Part shown: positions 17,550 through 25,381 of the stretch, one piece after another | Numbering within the stretch: position 1 is the stretch's first letter | How the letters are laid out: the number at the start of each line of letters is the position of its first letter | Source of the DNA: Lusitaniella coriacea LEGE 07157 | GTDB taxonomy: Bacteria > Cyanobacteriota > Cyanobacteriia > Cyanobacteriales > Spirulinaceae | Assembly: GCF_015207425.1 (NCBI RefSeq) | Contig: NZ_JADEWZ010000009.1 | Location: 102,875-166,874, forward strand | Length of the DNA stretch: 64,000 nucleotides | Direction: 5' to 3' | Position numbers and translations under genes: made by a program | The notes under the pieces: model-generated | Databases searched by the model: none | What the model saw: the letters and a program-made list of their open reading frames with translations, nothing else | What the model was told of the DNA's origin: nothing

Positions 17550-18356
17550 CTATTCGGATGTTGCTTCCGAAGAACAGAAATCGTGTCTTTCAATCCGTTC
17601 GATGGTGGCGAGCAATTCCTCAGAGGGATTTTCGACCGAATACAATTCCCTCAAGGCATCCGACCACAGTTCTCGGTCGGCAAAATATCCCGATCGCGCG
17701 ATCGTGGTGTCCTCTGCTGTTAACCTCTCAATCGATGCCAATACCCTTCCCGATTCAATGACTGCCAACTCTACCGCAATCCAGTTGCGTTCATCTTCTC
17801 CCATCATCCGGAACGAAATCCAAGGTATGTCTTGAAGTTGGGACGTTCCTGCGGGAACCAAACGCCATTCATAAGCGCGATCGGGTTGCAAAGATTTTCC
17901 TTCTTCCCCGTAAAGGATACTGCGTTGTTCGGGGTCAAGGGTTTGACTCCACATCACTTCACCACTACGCACGTCTATCACCTCGATTTGCGACCAAGAA
18001 CCCTGCCAAAGGAAAAACGCGCGATCGCCCCAAACTTTAGACGTTGTAACCTCTCTATTATCTATATTTGCCAATCGACCGGGAGTAACCGTACAGGTTT
18101 TCTTTTCGTTGTTTTCTCCTCGCGAACCACCAGGAACCTTGCGACGACGGAACCGATCCCAAATAAAGCTAGCACCGCCGGGACATTTGCGACGCAAACC
18201 TTGCCACACGCACCTCCGTTCTAGTTCTGAGGAATCACTCTGTTTATTTTGTTGTATGGTTATGGTTACAGCGTGTAGTGGAAAACTGGAACCAACGAAA
18301 ATAATAGCTGAAAGGGTAAAAAATACTGAATTTTTCGCTATTTTAATTTTATTCAT
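17550..18356 (-). CDS. Secreted protein of the CHAT-CHASE2 operon, unknown function
   Basis: 268 residues from ATG at 18354-18356. The first 30 residues form a signal peptide (MNKIKIAKNSVFFTLSAII, cleavage near HAVTI). After a basic region with RRRKVPGGSRG it has a beta-rich domain (CTVTPG, WSQIEVIDVRSGEVMWSQTL, YEWRLVPAG, WISFRMMG) and a helical C-terminus. The domain layout resembles the cyanobacterial DUF928 proteins, but I cannot place it there firmly. Its start overlaps the stop of the CHAT gene by four bases (ATGA), which means translational coupling. A longer upstream start would overlap the CHAT gene and lose the signal peptide. Likely a periplasmic partner or effector of that system. 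Confidence 0.7.
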   Translation of the reverse strand: MNKIKIAKNSVFFTLSAIIFVGSSFPLHAVTITIQQNKQSDSSELERRCVWQGLRRKCPGGASFIWDRFRRRKVPGGSRGENNEKKTCTVTPGRLANIDNREVTTSKVWGDRAFFLWQGSWSQIEVIDVRSGEVMWSQTLDPEQRSILYGEEGKSLQPDRAYEWRLVPAGTSQLQDIPWISFRMMGEDERNWIAVELAVIESGRVLASIERLTAEDTTIARSGYFADRELWSDALRELYSVENPSEELLATIERIERHDFCSSEATSE

Positions 18357-20698
18357 TGAAATTTCTCCGTATTTGATGAAAAGTGAATGTAAGTCCAGAA
18401 AACTGCAAGGGGAAAAACGCAAGGAAGCAGCACAGCGACGGAAATATAAGCTTGCAGTGCCATAACCATATAAACAGTCGTCGCACCATACAGCACCACA
18501 ATCCATTGCTTTCTTTGATGAGGATTACCAATTAGCATTAGCATTGCACCTTTCCCCAACAACGCCGCCAGCAAAACCATCCAAAAATTGGAAATTGGAA
18601 CCACCAATCGCTGCGTTAATAAATGGTGCAACATATAAGCGTGATACTCGCCTCCCGTAAATTGCTTCACTCGAAAATTTAGGGCTAAAGGAATGGGAAA
18701 ATTGTCGCTTCCCTCTTCGTATAATCCCGCCTCACCATAGCCTCCTGGTGCAATTAGAACCACTTGCTGACCAATTCTGGGGGGAATGTCGCCTTCCAAT
18801 AACTTATGGGCGGAAATGCGCTCGTAGGATTGATTGGGAGGTAATGAAAAGTCTACGATGGGGCGTAACCACAGAGCAAAACTTGGGAAAATTGGCAGTC
18901 GCAAACGATGTAAAAATGCTGTTTTTTCATCTAAATTTTTGGCACTATTGAGATAGTTCGCGACCGAAGTCCGTAAAGATTGTTGTGCTTGGGATTGGAG
19001 ATCGAAAGATTCTTGTTTGAGTTGGTGCGCGATCGCGAGCAAATAGGCAAAGGGACAAGTTTCAATACAATCTTTACCGTGGGGTAACAACTCAACATAT
19101 CCCGGAAAGAAATAGATATCCCCTTGCATTGTTCGATTGAGATCGGCAATTTGAGGACTAACACCCGCATCTTTTCCGGTGAATTCATCAGCAGCAAAAA
19201 CCAATAAAATGTCTTTGTTAACTGTATTTTCAATAACTTTCCTGAGTTTATTTGTATTCTCAGTTTGTTCTTTTTCGCGATTTAAAACATAATCAATACC
19301 AATTGTTTTAGGCTCTAGTTTTGAAAGTTTATTTAGCAAATCTCCTAGATAGCTATAGTCGATGGGCGAAATTTCTCTTAGTCTCGGATCTTTGAGTCGA
19401 GAAGCTTCATCAATTTGCACCAAGAGGACAGGCGCGCGTTTTTGAAAACCGACTTGCTGAGTCGCGTAACGATAAGTAGCTTGAGTAGTGAGCCGAATTC
19501 CTAACAACCCATCTTGTAAGGGCGGTAAAATGCTTAATGCCAAGACAGAACCCAGGGCAACAATTTCCAAACGACTTGGTAACCAACGCTTCCATCCCTT
19601 CGGTTGCAAGCGAAATAATTCAGCTTCAGGGTGACGAAATAAGGAAGGAATTGAATAAGCGGAAGGATAGGTGAGTACTTTTTCCTGTTGCTTGAGAAAC
19701 TGACAAGCATCCACCATTGACTCATTGACATCTTTGTATTGAGCGAGACTGCGAAAGAATTGTTTTGAGAATTCTTGGGCGACTTGATTATGAATAGGTT
19801 CGCGGAAAACAATAACTTGATTGAGTCCTAAATTAATCAAAGATTGAGCGATATCGATGCCACTACAGGAGTTGAAGATTGCAAATTGTAATCCTTTTTC
19901 TTTTGCTATTTCGAGTGCGGGTTCAATTTCGCGAATAAAAATCGATGTGTTGGGCGCAATGCTTAATTCTCCTCCCAATCCTTCATTACTGTGTCCGGCA
20001 AAAAAGAGAATATCCCAGCCCTTTTCATCGGCAATTTCTCGAACAATTTTATGTTTTAAATCGTCACAATTTTTGTCTCCTTGTTTCCATCCCACAAACG
20101 TGATGACATCTTTACCAAACAATGATTCAAGCTCCTCTTTGTCTTTCTTGAGATCGAGTCCCGTGTCGTCACCAAAAATTGCCAGAATTCTAGGTTTGCG
20201 GCGAATAGGGTGTACGGATTCGTCGCTAATATTGGCAGGCGATCGCGCAATATAGATCTTGCCTTTTGTCCCCAAGTGTGTTCCAATTTCCCAGGTTTCC
20301 CAAGGCAAACGAGCTAATTCTTTGGAATTGCAAGTAATAAAAATTTCTACGCGCTGGCAATCTTCGGCTAAACTAGCTTGAGCAATTTTACGAGTAATAG
20401 GATGCAATTCGTGACTGAGTAACCAATAATGAAATTGGTCTAATAATTTTGCTTCCGCTTGAACTAAATCGCCACGCCAATCTATATTTTTGAGGCGAGC
20501 AACTCCACTTCCCTCAACTTTCCCTCGCAATCTTTGATAGTAACCGAGGTAGCTTTTGCGCCATTGTGCATACAATTGGGTAATAGCAGCAGGGTAATCC
20601 AGTTGAGTTGCAATGGTTAGTCCTCGTTCCCCGGATAATTTGAAATGGCACGTATTACCCAGTTGTATAATTTCCAGTTGAAAGGTTGTTTTAGTCAT
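18353..20698 (-). CDS. CHAT protease domain fused to CHASE2 sensor, membrane protein
   Basis: 781 residues. Residues 1-110 are a helical N-terminal part; about 120-350 a CHAT domain of the caspase fold with the His in LFFAGHSNEG (about 233) and the Cys in FNSCSGID (about 276), so both catalytic residues are present. A membrane segment follows (IVALGSVLALSILPPL), then an extracytoplasmic CHASE2 domain (about 400-680: APVLLVQIDEASRL, PKTIGIDYVLNREKE, PPRIGQQVVLIAPG), and two to three C-terminal helices. CHASE2 senses unknown signals outside the membrane; CHAT enzymes cleave specific partner proteins. It starts 10 nt after the DUF1822 stop and overlaps the next gene. The obvious inference is a sensor protease whose target is another operon member. 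Confidence 0.92.
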   Translation of the reverse strand: MTKTTFQLEIIQLGNTCHFKLSGERGLTIATQLDYPAAITQLYAQWRKSYLGYYQRLRGKVEGSGVARLKNIDWRGDLVQAEAKLLDQFHYWLLSHELHPITRKIAQASLAEDCQRVEIFITCNSKELARLPWETWEIGTHLGTKGKIYIARSPANISDESVHPIRRKPRILAIFGDDTGLDLKKDKEELESLFGKDVITFVGWKQGDKNCDDLKHKIVREIADEKGWDILFFAGHSNEGLGGELSIAPNTSIFIREIEPALEIAKEKGLQFAIFNSCSGIDIAQSLINLGLNQVIVFREPIHNQVAQEFSKQFFRSLAQYKDVNESMVDACQFLKQQEKVLTYPSAYSIPSLFRHPEAELFRLQPKGWKRWLPSRLEIVALGSVLALSILPPLQDGLLGIRLTTQATYRYATQQVGFQKRAPVLLVQIDEASRLKDPRLREISPIDYSYLGDLLNKLSKLEPKTIGIDYVLNREKEQTENTNKLRKVIENTVNKDILLVFAADEFTGKDAGVSPQIADLNRTMQGDIYFFPGYVELLPHGKDCIETCPFAYLLAIAHQLKQESFDLQSQAQQSLRTSVANYLNSAKNLDEKTAFLHRLRLPIFPSFALWLRPIVDFSLPPNQSYERISAHKLLEGDIPPRIGQQVVLIAPGGYGEAGLYEEGSDNFPIPLALNFRVKQFTGGEYHAYMLHHLLTQRLVVPISNFWMVLLAALLGKGAMLMLIGNPHQRKQWIVVLYGATTVYMVMALQAYISVAVLLPCVFPLAVFWTYIHFSSNTEKFQ

Positions 20699-20708
20699 CG
20701 GTTGCTAA

Positions 20709-22079
20709 TTACGAATTACTAGAAAATTCTAAGGGAGGTAGGGTTAATTCCTCTCCTGTTGCCGAGATGAGCGTCAATAAAAATTTCTCATCATAGGTTC
20801 CGATTAATTTAGCGAATAAATACTCGTTTTCATTCCCAAATTGGAGAGATTCCTCAATTAAAATTCCCGTTTGATCTGAAATTCTCCATTGCACTTGCGA
20901 AGGTAAAGTTTGATGGGGGATTGCGCCAAGAACGAGTAATAAACTCCAACTTTCTTCATCGGGAATTGACCAAGTAACGCCATACAGCCTGATTCCATTC
21001 TCGAAGGCTAAATCTTGATAAGCATAACCTGCATCTGGAGGAATTTTCAGATTATGATTTTGTTGAATTTCAGAGAAGATGTCACTTGCTTCTTTTGTTT
21101 CTGTGACCGATCTTATTGGACTGGGAACGGGAGGACTAAATATTTGCCAAGTCCATTCTTGTATCAATTCTTTCATTTGTGTAGCTGAACATAGCGGACT
21201 CGAAGCGGGTTGATTAATTATTTCCCAAGTCCATTCTTGTGCGAATTCTTGAATCCAGCGACTCGCATTTGTGGCTTGTTGAGTGATGATTTTCAGGAAA
21301 TCGGAAATATGCTGGCTTGGCGAGAGAATTGTTCCTGTTTGAACACGATAAATCCAATCGAGTAATTCTGGATGAGTTAAGACTGCAACGCCTTGTTCCC
21401 AACTCAAAACTTGCCAAAGGGATTGATTTTGGATTTGAGGAAGTAAGGATTCAAGCTGATTTTTAAGTTGAGTAAGATTGTTGGCGCGAATGGGATCGGG
21501 TAAAGGAATTGCTTCAACATCCAGACATTGTAGATAGAGCAATAGATCGTTAAAATCATTCTCAAATCGCGCAATATCTATTGAATAATTCCAATCTAAT
21601 TGGGGTTGAGTTCGATCGCGTTCTTGAATCGCGCGATCGCGCGGCAAGAAACCTCGAATTGCAGCCATTTCTAACTCTTCATCAATACCAATGACAATAT
21701 AGAAATGTGCGGCAAATTCAGGCAAATCTAGAACTGCTCTGGGAATGGAAATTTCTGAATCGCTCAAAGACATTGTGGGAATGAGACACACCTTAAAATC
21801 ACCCACTTGTAGCTTACAAATTGCATCCAAGAAGTTGGCATGAATAAGATTGGATAGAGAGCAATTGTCAGTTTCCAGTTTTAAGTCTGGTTGTCGCTTT
21901 TTCACCCATTCTTCAAAACTCGATAGCGCGAGAGATTGAACGTATAACGACCACTGACGTTGAGAATTCTTCGCGGCTTGAGAAAACTGTAGCGCGCGAT
22001 CGATCTGTTCGGTTTCGAGTTCTAGGGTTTCAGACGGTGTTGTGAATTCGAGAAATTCGTTCATCGTAATATTAGTCAT
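20709..22079 (-). CDS. DUF1822 family protein
   Basis: 456 residues from ATG at 22077-22079. N-terminal part matches the cyanobacterial DUF1822 family: a helix ALQFSQAAKNSQRQWSLYVQ, ALSSFEEWVKKRQPDL, FKVCLIPTMS, and the block HFYIVIGIDEELEMAAIRGFL; the C-terminal 150 residues are beta-rich with RLYGVTWSIPDEESWSLLL and end in EELTLPPLEF. The function of DUF1822 is unknown. It sits between the sigma-like gene (stop four bases before this start) and the CHAT-CHASE2 gene. By position it could hold the sigma-like protein inactive, but that is inference only. The longer start at 22157 would overlap the upstream gene. Confidence 0.88.
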   Translation of the reverse strand: MTNITMNEFLEFTTPSETLELETEQIDRALQFSQAAKNSQRQWSLYVQSLALSSFEEWVKKRQPDLKLETDNCSLSNLIHANFLDAICKLQVGDFKVCLIPTMSLSDSEISIPRAVLDLPEFAAHFYIVIGIDEELEMAAIRGFLPRDRAIQERDRTQPQLDWNYSIDIARFENDFNDLLLYLQCLDVEAIPLPDPIRANNLTQLKNQLESLLPQIQNQSLWQVLSWEQGVAVLTHPELLDWIYRVQTGTILSPSQHISDFLKIITQQATNASRWIQEFAQEWTWEIINQPASSPLCSATQMKELIQEWTWQIFSPPVPSPIRSVTETKEASDIFSEIQQNHNLKIPPDAGYAYQDLAFENGIRLYGVTWSIPDEESWSLLLVLGAIPHQTLPSQVQWRISDQTGILIEESLQFGNENEYLFAKLIGTYDEKFLLTLISATGEELTLPPLEFSSNS

Positions 22080-22083
22080 GGTT

Positions 22084-23454
22084 CTATTGTTGGGAATTGA
22101 GGTATTGACAAATGTTTTGAGCGAGTTGGCTGGTTGGGAAGTTGTGATGTACAGCATGAATTTCTTTTTTGTCTGTTTCCATCACTCTTGAAATTTCTTC
22201 ACTCAGAAGGCTTTCAATTTGGGTTGCTAAATCTCGGAGTCGATCGGGATTTGCGTAGTCCTGAGCGATTTGAAAAATATGCTTTTTGAGGCAAGATAGA
22301 GTATTACGAGCAATGTCGCTGCGGAGATTTTCGAGTTCGAGTAAGCGACTAACTCGCGGTTGATCTTTCAAACTAATGCGAGAGGCAATGTCTCCCATTG
22401 ATAGACCTTGGCAATAGAATAAACGAAGTCCGGTAAGGAATTTTTCACTTTTTTCTATAGCTTGTTCTCTCCGTCTTGGCGTATTTCTTCCCTGTATAAA
22501 ATAGGCGACTCTATTTTCTATTGTTGTTTGTACGGCTCGTTGCAAACAGGAATTAAACTGTTGGCGATACTCATTTAAGAAACCACTTTGTTCGTCTTCG
22601 GTTTCTGCTTGTTGATACACTCGATTTCTGGCTTTGGGAATGTCTAAAGATTCGTCTTCGGGAAGTGCTACGCCTTTTTGACGAAGGCGATCGCGCCGCA
22701 GGAGTTGTGAGAGGTTTTGCAGTTGGTGGAGGACTTGTTCGGGGGAAGGGGAAGGAGTCAGGCGTTGTGCGATGCGCTGGAGTTGGTCTGGAGTGGGTTT
22801 GGGATAGGCTTGGTGGCTTCCCGGTTTGCGATCTCTCAGGAATTCTGTGCGATAAATTTGGTGGAATTGTTCGAGGAGTTGGAGCGATCGCGCGATTTCT
22901 GCATCGGTGCGTTCAAAAGTAGTCAGAATGCGATGTAACCCCCCTGGTGTCACGCGAACCAGCAGCAACCAGTCACTAATGTGTTCGATCCCCCGTTCCA
23001 AAAGGAATCGTTTGATCGCGCGATCGCCTTTGACTAGGCGCACTGTCCAAGTTGAAAGGTTACTTCTCTCCGGGTCAAAAGTATCGAGAATGCGGGAAAT
23101 CAAAGAGCGATCTTCACCCTCCACTAAAACTAAAGGTAATAACTCCTCTCTAGTGAAATCGTGGGTTTTGCCAAATTTTTGTTCGAGACTGAAACAAAAA
23201 TCTTTCAGTTGGTTAGAAACAAAGCAACGCAAACAAGTTTCAGCAATTTCCCCGTCCCGCCTCTGTGTTTTCCCATCGACTAATCGACGTTGAATGTTAC
23301 GATTGTTAACTGTTTTTAAGCCTAAATATCCCGCAAACTGTTGTTTGAAAAAAGTTTCAGCCTCAGATTGAATTTGGGTTTTGCACCTCCCCATACTGTC
23401 GAGTCTAACAATGTACCAGTATTTTGAAAGTTTGGCGTTCGCGTCTTCACTCAT
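22084..23454 (-). CDS. Sigma-70-like regulatory protein, first gene of the CHAT operon
   Basis: 456 residues from ATG at 23452-23454; alternatives at 23469 (ATG) and 23550 cannot be excluded. The family is a cyanobacterial group with LRCFVSNQLKDFCFSLEQKFG, FTREELLPLVL and STWTVRLVKGDRAIKRFLLERGIE, followed by a conserved-looking core and a C-terminal helix-turn-helix (GLSMGDIASRISLKDQPRVSRLLELE, here split by me into the parts GLSMGDIASRIS and DQPRVSRLLEL). It resembles sigma-factor regions 2 and 4 loosely and is often called a sigma-70 family protein. It starts a four-gene operon with DUF1822, CHAT-CHASE2 and a secreted protein. A role in directing transcription on a membrane signal is inferred. 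Confidence 0.7.
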   Translation of the reverse strand: MSEDANAKLSKYWYIVRLDSMGRCKTQIQSEAETFFKQQFAGYLGLKTVNNRNIQRRLVDGKTQRRDGEIAETCLRCFVSNQLKDFCFSLEQKFGKTHDFTREELLPLVLVEGEDRSLISRILDTFDPERSNLSTWTVRLVKGDRAIKRFLLERGIEHISDWLLLVRVTPGGLHRILTTFERTDAEIARSLQLLEQFHQIYRTEFLRDRKPGSHQAYPKPTPDQLQRIAQRLTPSPSPEQVLHQLQNLSQLLRRDRLRQKGVALPEDESLDIPKARNRVYQQAETEDEQSGFLNEYRQQFNSCLQRAVQTTIENRVAYFIQGRNTPRRREQAIEKSEKFLTGLRLFYCQGLSMGDIASRISLKDQPRVSRLLELENLRSDIARNTLSCLKKHIFQIAQDYANPDRLRDLATQIESLLSEEISRVMETDKKEIHAVHHNFPTSQLAQNICQYLNSQQ

Positions 23455-23938
23455 GGCGTTTTTCTTCATTTTCGCCCGTTTTGTCCCGATTAGCGCACCT
23501 CTTGGTTCTTGGGTTTTGAGTAACATTAGTCCATCCGCGCGATTGTACAATCCAGTTCCAACTTCCCCGTCACCGGGGTTCTGAACTAATCTATATTTGA
23601 GGACGCGATCGGTTATGTATTTTTTTCTGAATGCGTTTCTCCTTTTCCCCCTTAACCCTTACCCAGCTTGACTCATGAGGTACATTCATCTGTTCCCTAT
23701 TCCCCGTTTCTTTAAGCTTCAAGTTTTGTACCTCACCAGAGCGAGCATTGCTATATGTAGAAACTTTAATAAATACGAAGAAGTACCCTTGTAGATACAA
23801 AGGATTGCAAATATATACAAACAATCGTTACGAAGGCTAATATTTTCTCTATTTCTTTCTTATAAAGAAGATATCAAGGCAACAATTGAAGCATTCAATA
23901 TTTCGACTTCATTTAAGCTGGACTTAGGAAATAAAACT
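23455..23938. other. Divergent intergenic region, no gene seen
   Basis: About 480 bp between the sigma-like gene and the 50-residue gene at 23939. It is AT-richer than its surroundings from 23740 on. It has a 9-bp inverted repeat, TGAGGTACA at 23676-23684 and TGTACCTCA at 23727-23735, with a 42-bp spacer. A 77-codon antisense frame across 23591-23824 is judged chance. Confidence 0.7.
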
Positions 23939-24091
23939 ATGAATATTTACAAAGCATTCGATCTCGTTAGTCAATATCTTTCTGAAGCATTCGCTAGACT
24001 TTTTACGCCAAGCGATGATTTTTACCCTGCGGTAGGCGTTCAGCCTTTTTCTGGCGATGCCTTTGACGAAAGATCCAATTCTAATTGGTAG
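23939..24091 (+). CDS. Small conserved cyanobacterial protein, about 50 residues
   Basis: A 50-residue frame with AGGA eleven bases before its ATG. The sequence MNIYKAFDLVSQYLSEAFAR, then FTPSDDFYPAVGVQPFSGD, fits a short cyanobacterial family I remember, with an amphipathic N-terminal helix and a conserved acidic DDxYPxxGxQPF segment; databases sometimes label these 'isochorismate synthase', which is plainly a mislabel. A strong intrinsic terminator follows 34 nt after the stop, which supports a real transcript. No signal peptide. Function unknown; the gene is too short for most gene finders' length limits. Confidence 0.75.
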   Translation: MNIYKAFDLVSQYLSEAFARLFTPSDDFYPAVGVQPFSGDAFDERSNSNW

Positions 24092-24124
24092 TAATCCGAA
24101 AAAGTTTTTCCTTGTTGTTGTGAG

Positions 24125-24154
24125 GGGGTGAAAGACATTCACCCCTTGTTTTTT
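24125..24154 (+). terminator. Intrinsic terminator of the small gene, overlapping the pth stop
   Basis: GGGGTGAA and TTCACCCC with the loop AGACA (24125-24145), followed by TTGTTTTTT. On the minus strand no T-run follows the stem, so it serves the plus-strand gene at 23939. The last seven bases of pth coding lie within the right arm. Confidence 0.85.
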
Positions 24155-24765
24155 GATTGGTTTTTTGCTGCAATTATTTGACTATTGTAAAGACTCATTG
24201 CTTTTTCAACCCCTTCTTTCAAACTCATTTCCATCGCATCAACAACGAGTTTGAGAACGTCGGTGACTATTTTGTTTTCCTCTGGACTAAAACGTCCTAA
24301 AACGTGGGAAACAGTTGCGTTTTGTGATTTTCCAATTCCAATCCGCAAACGGGGGAAATTTTGCCCGCCAAGATGCGAAATCGTTGATTTAATGCCATTG
24401 TGTCCCCCCGCAGAACCGGACAATCTGAGGCGCAACCGTCCGAGAGGTAAATCCATATCGTCGTAGATAACGAGAAGGGATTCTGGAGATAATTTATACC
24501 AATCTACGACAGAACGAATCGATTCTCCCGACCGATTCATATAAGTGGAAGGTTTGAGTAAATAAACTTTGTCGCCTGTGGAACTCCTTCCTTCAGCAAA
24601 TTGTCCTTTAAAACGGCGATTGTCTTGCCATTTAGTCTGCCAGCGCTGCGCTAAAATATCGACAGCTTCAAAACCAATATTATGTCGTGTCTTATCGTAT
24701 TTTTTTTCGGGATTGCCTAATCCAACAATGAGTTGTGGGGTAATTATTTTAGAAGTTTCAGTCAT
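24139..24765 (-). CDS. pth: Peptidyl-tRNA hydrolase
   Basis: 208 residues from ATG at 24763-24765. It frees tRNA from stalled peptidyl-tRNA in the cytoplasm. Signature motifs are LIVGLGNPEKKYDKTRHNIG with the catalytic His, LLKPSTYMNRSGES, VIYDDMDLPLGRLRLR and GSAGGHNGIKS; residues Asn, His and Asp of the active site are all present. A TTG start 13 codons upstream is open but less likely. It is convergent with the small gene at 23939 and its stop lies inside that gene's terminator hairpin. The basic C-terminal tail (KNQSKNKG) is short. Confidence 0.96.
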   Translation of the reverse strand: MTETSKIITPQLIVGLGNPEKKYDKTRHNIGFEAVDILAQRWQTKWQDNRRFKGQFAEGRSSTGDKVYLLKPSTYMNRSGESIRSVVDWYKLSPESLLVIYDDMDLPLGRLRLRLSGSAGGHNGIKSTISHLGGQNFPRLRIGIGKSQNATVSHVLGRFSPEENKIVTDVLKLVVDAMEMSLKEGVEKAMSLYNSQIIAAKNQSKNKG

Positions 24766-24881
24766 TGACGATCGCGTTTTTCGATAGGTTGAGGGAAAAG
24801 GCAATAGGGGAGGGACGCTTCGTGAAACGTCCCTACAAAATCATACGGGTTGGGTTTCCCCTACTTTTTTGTGAATTTAAT

Positions 24882-25223
24882 TCAAGGTGCATTGAACGGA
24901 AGTTTAAACTGAACGCCTTGAGAATCGCTACCTTCCGCAGGAGCATTAAAAACGTCCATATAGTCAGGATAGCTAACCCGACTGCCAAAGACAATTCCGA
25001 GGTTTTCGATAAAAGAAGGGGAGGAGGATTCATTCGCGTCAGACTCGATTTGCACTTCAGAAGTCTGTGGCTTAAAGAACTCTTGGTAGTTCTCTCGCGC
25101 GGTACGGCTTTCAATCGTTCTTAAGGATTCACCTTGTAGGGTAACGGGTTGCGCGCGAACGATGGGGGAGAATCCCATTACGAGGGTGCTGAGTCCTAAA
25201 ATGATAAGTACGCGATCGCTCAT
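24882..25223 (-). CDS. Small exported protein, unknown function
   Basis: 113 residues with a clear signal peptide (MSDRVLIILGLSTLVMGFSP, cleavage after VRA near residue 24). The mature part is acidic, begins with QPVTLQGESLRTIESR, and contains ENLGIVFGSRVSYPDYMDVF near the middle; it ends FKLPFNAP. I do not recognise a domain. It is monocistronic, divergent from speA with a 158-bp spacer. Probably periplasmic or lumenal. No cysteines for a lipobox. Confidence 0.7.
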   Translation of the reverse strand: MSDRVLIILGLSTLVMGFSPIVRAQPVTLQGESLRTIESRTARENYQEFFKPQTSEVQIESDANESSSPSFIENLGIVFGSRVSYPDYMDVFNAPAEGSDSQGVQFKLPFNAP

Positions 25224-25381
25224 GGGTCTTTTTCGTGTCGGATATTGTATATCGTTTCAGAGGATTGGAGAAGTTTTCTGGATAAAAGCGGCTAGGATGT
25301 CGATTGGCTTTACAAACTGTAATGATGCGGCAACTCGTTATGATGGGAGTCTGAATCCGATCGCGCGACTGCATCAAAAAC

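Noticed and set aside
23591..23824. 77-codon frame on the minus strand
   Set aside because: No ribosome site and repeat-like composition.
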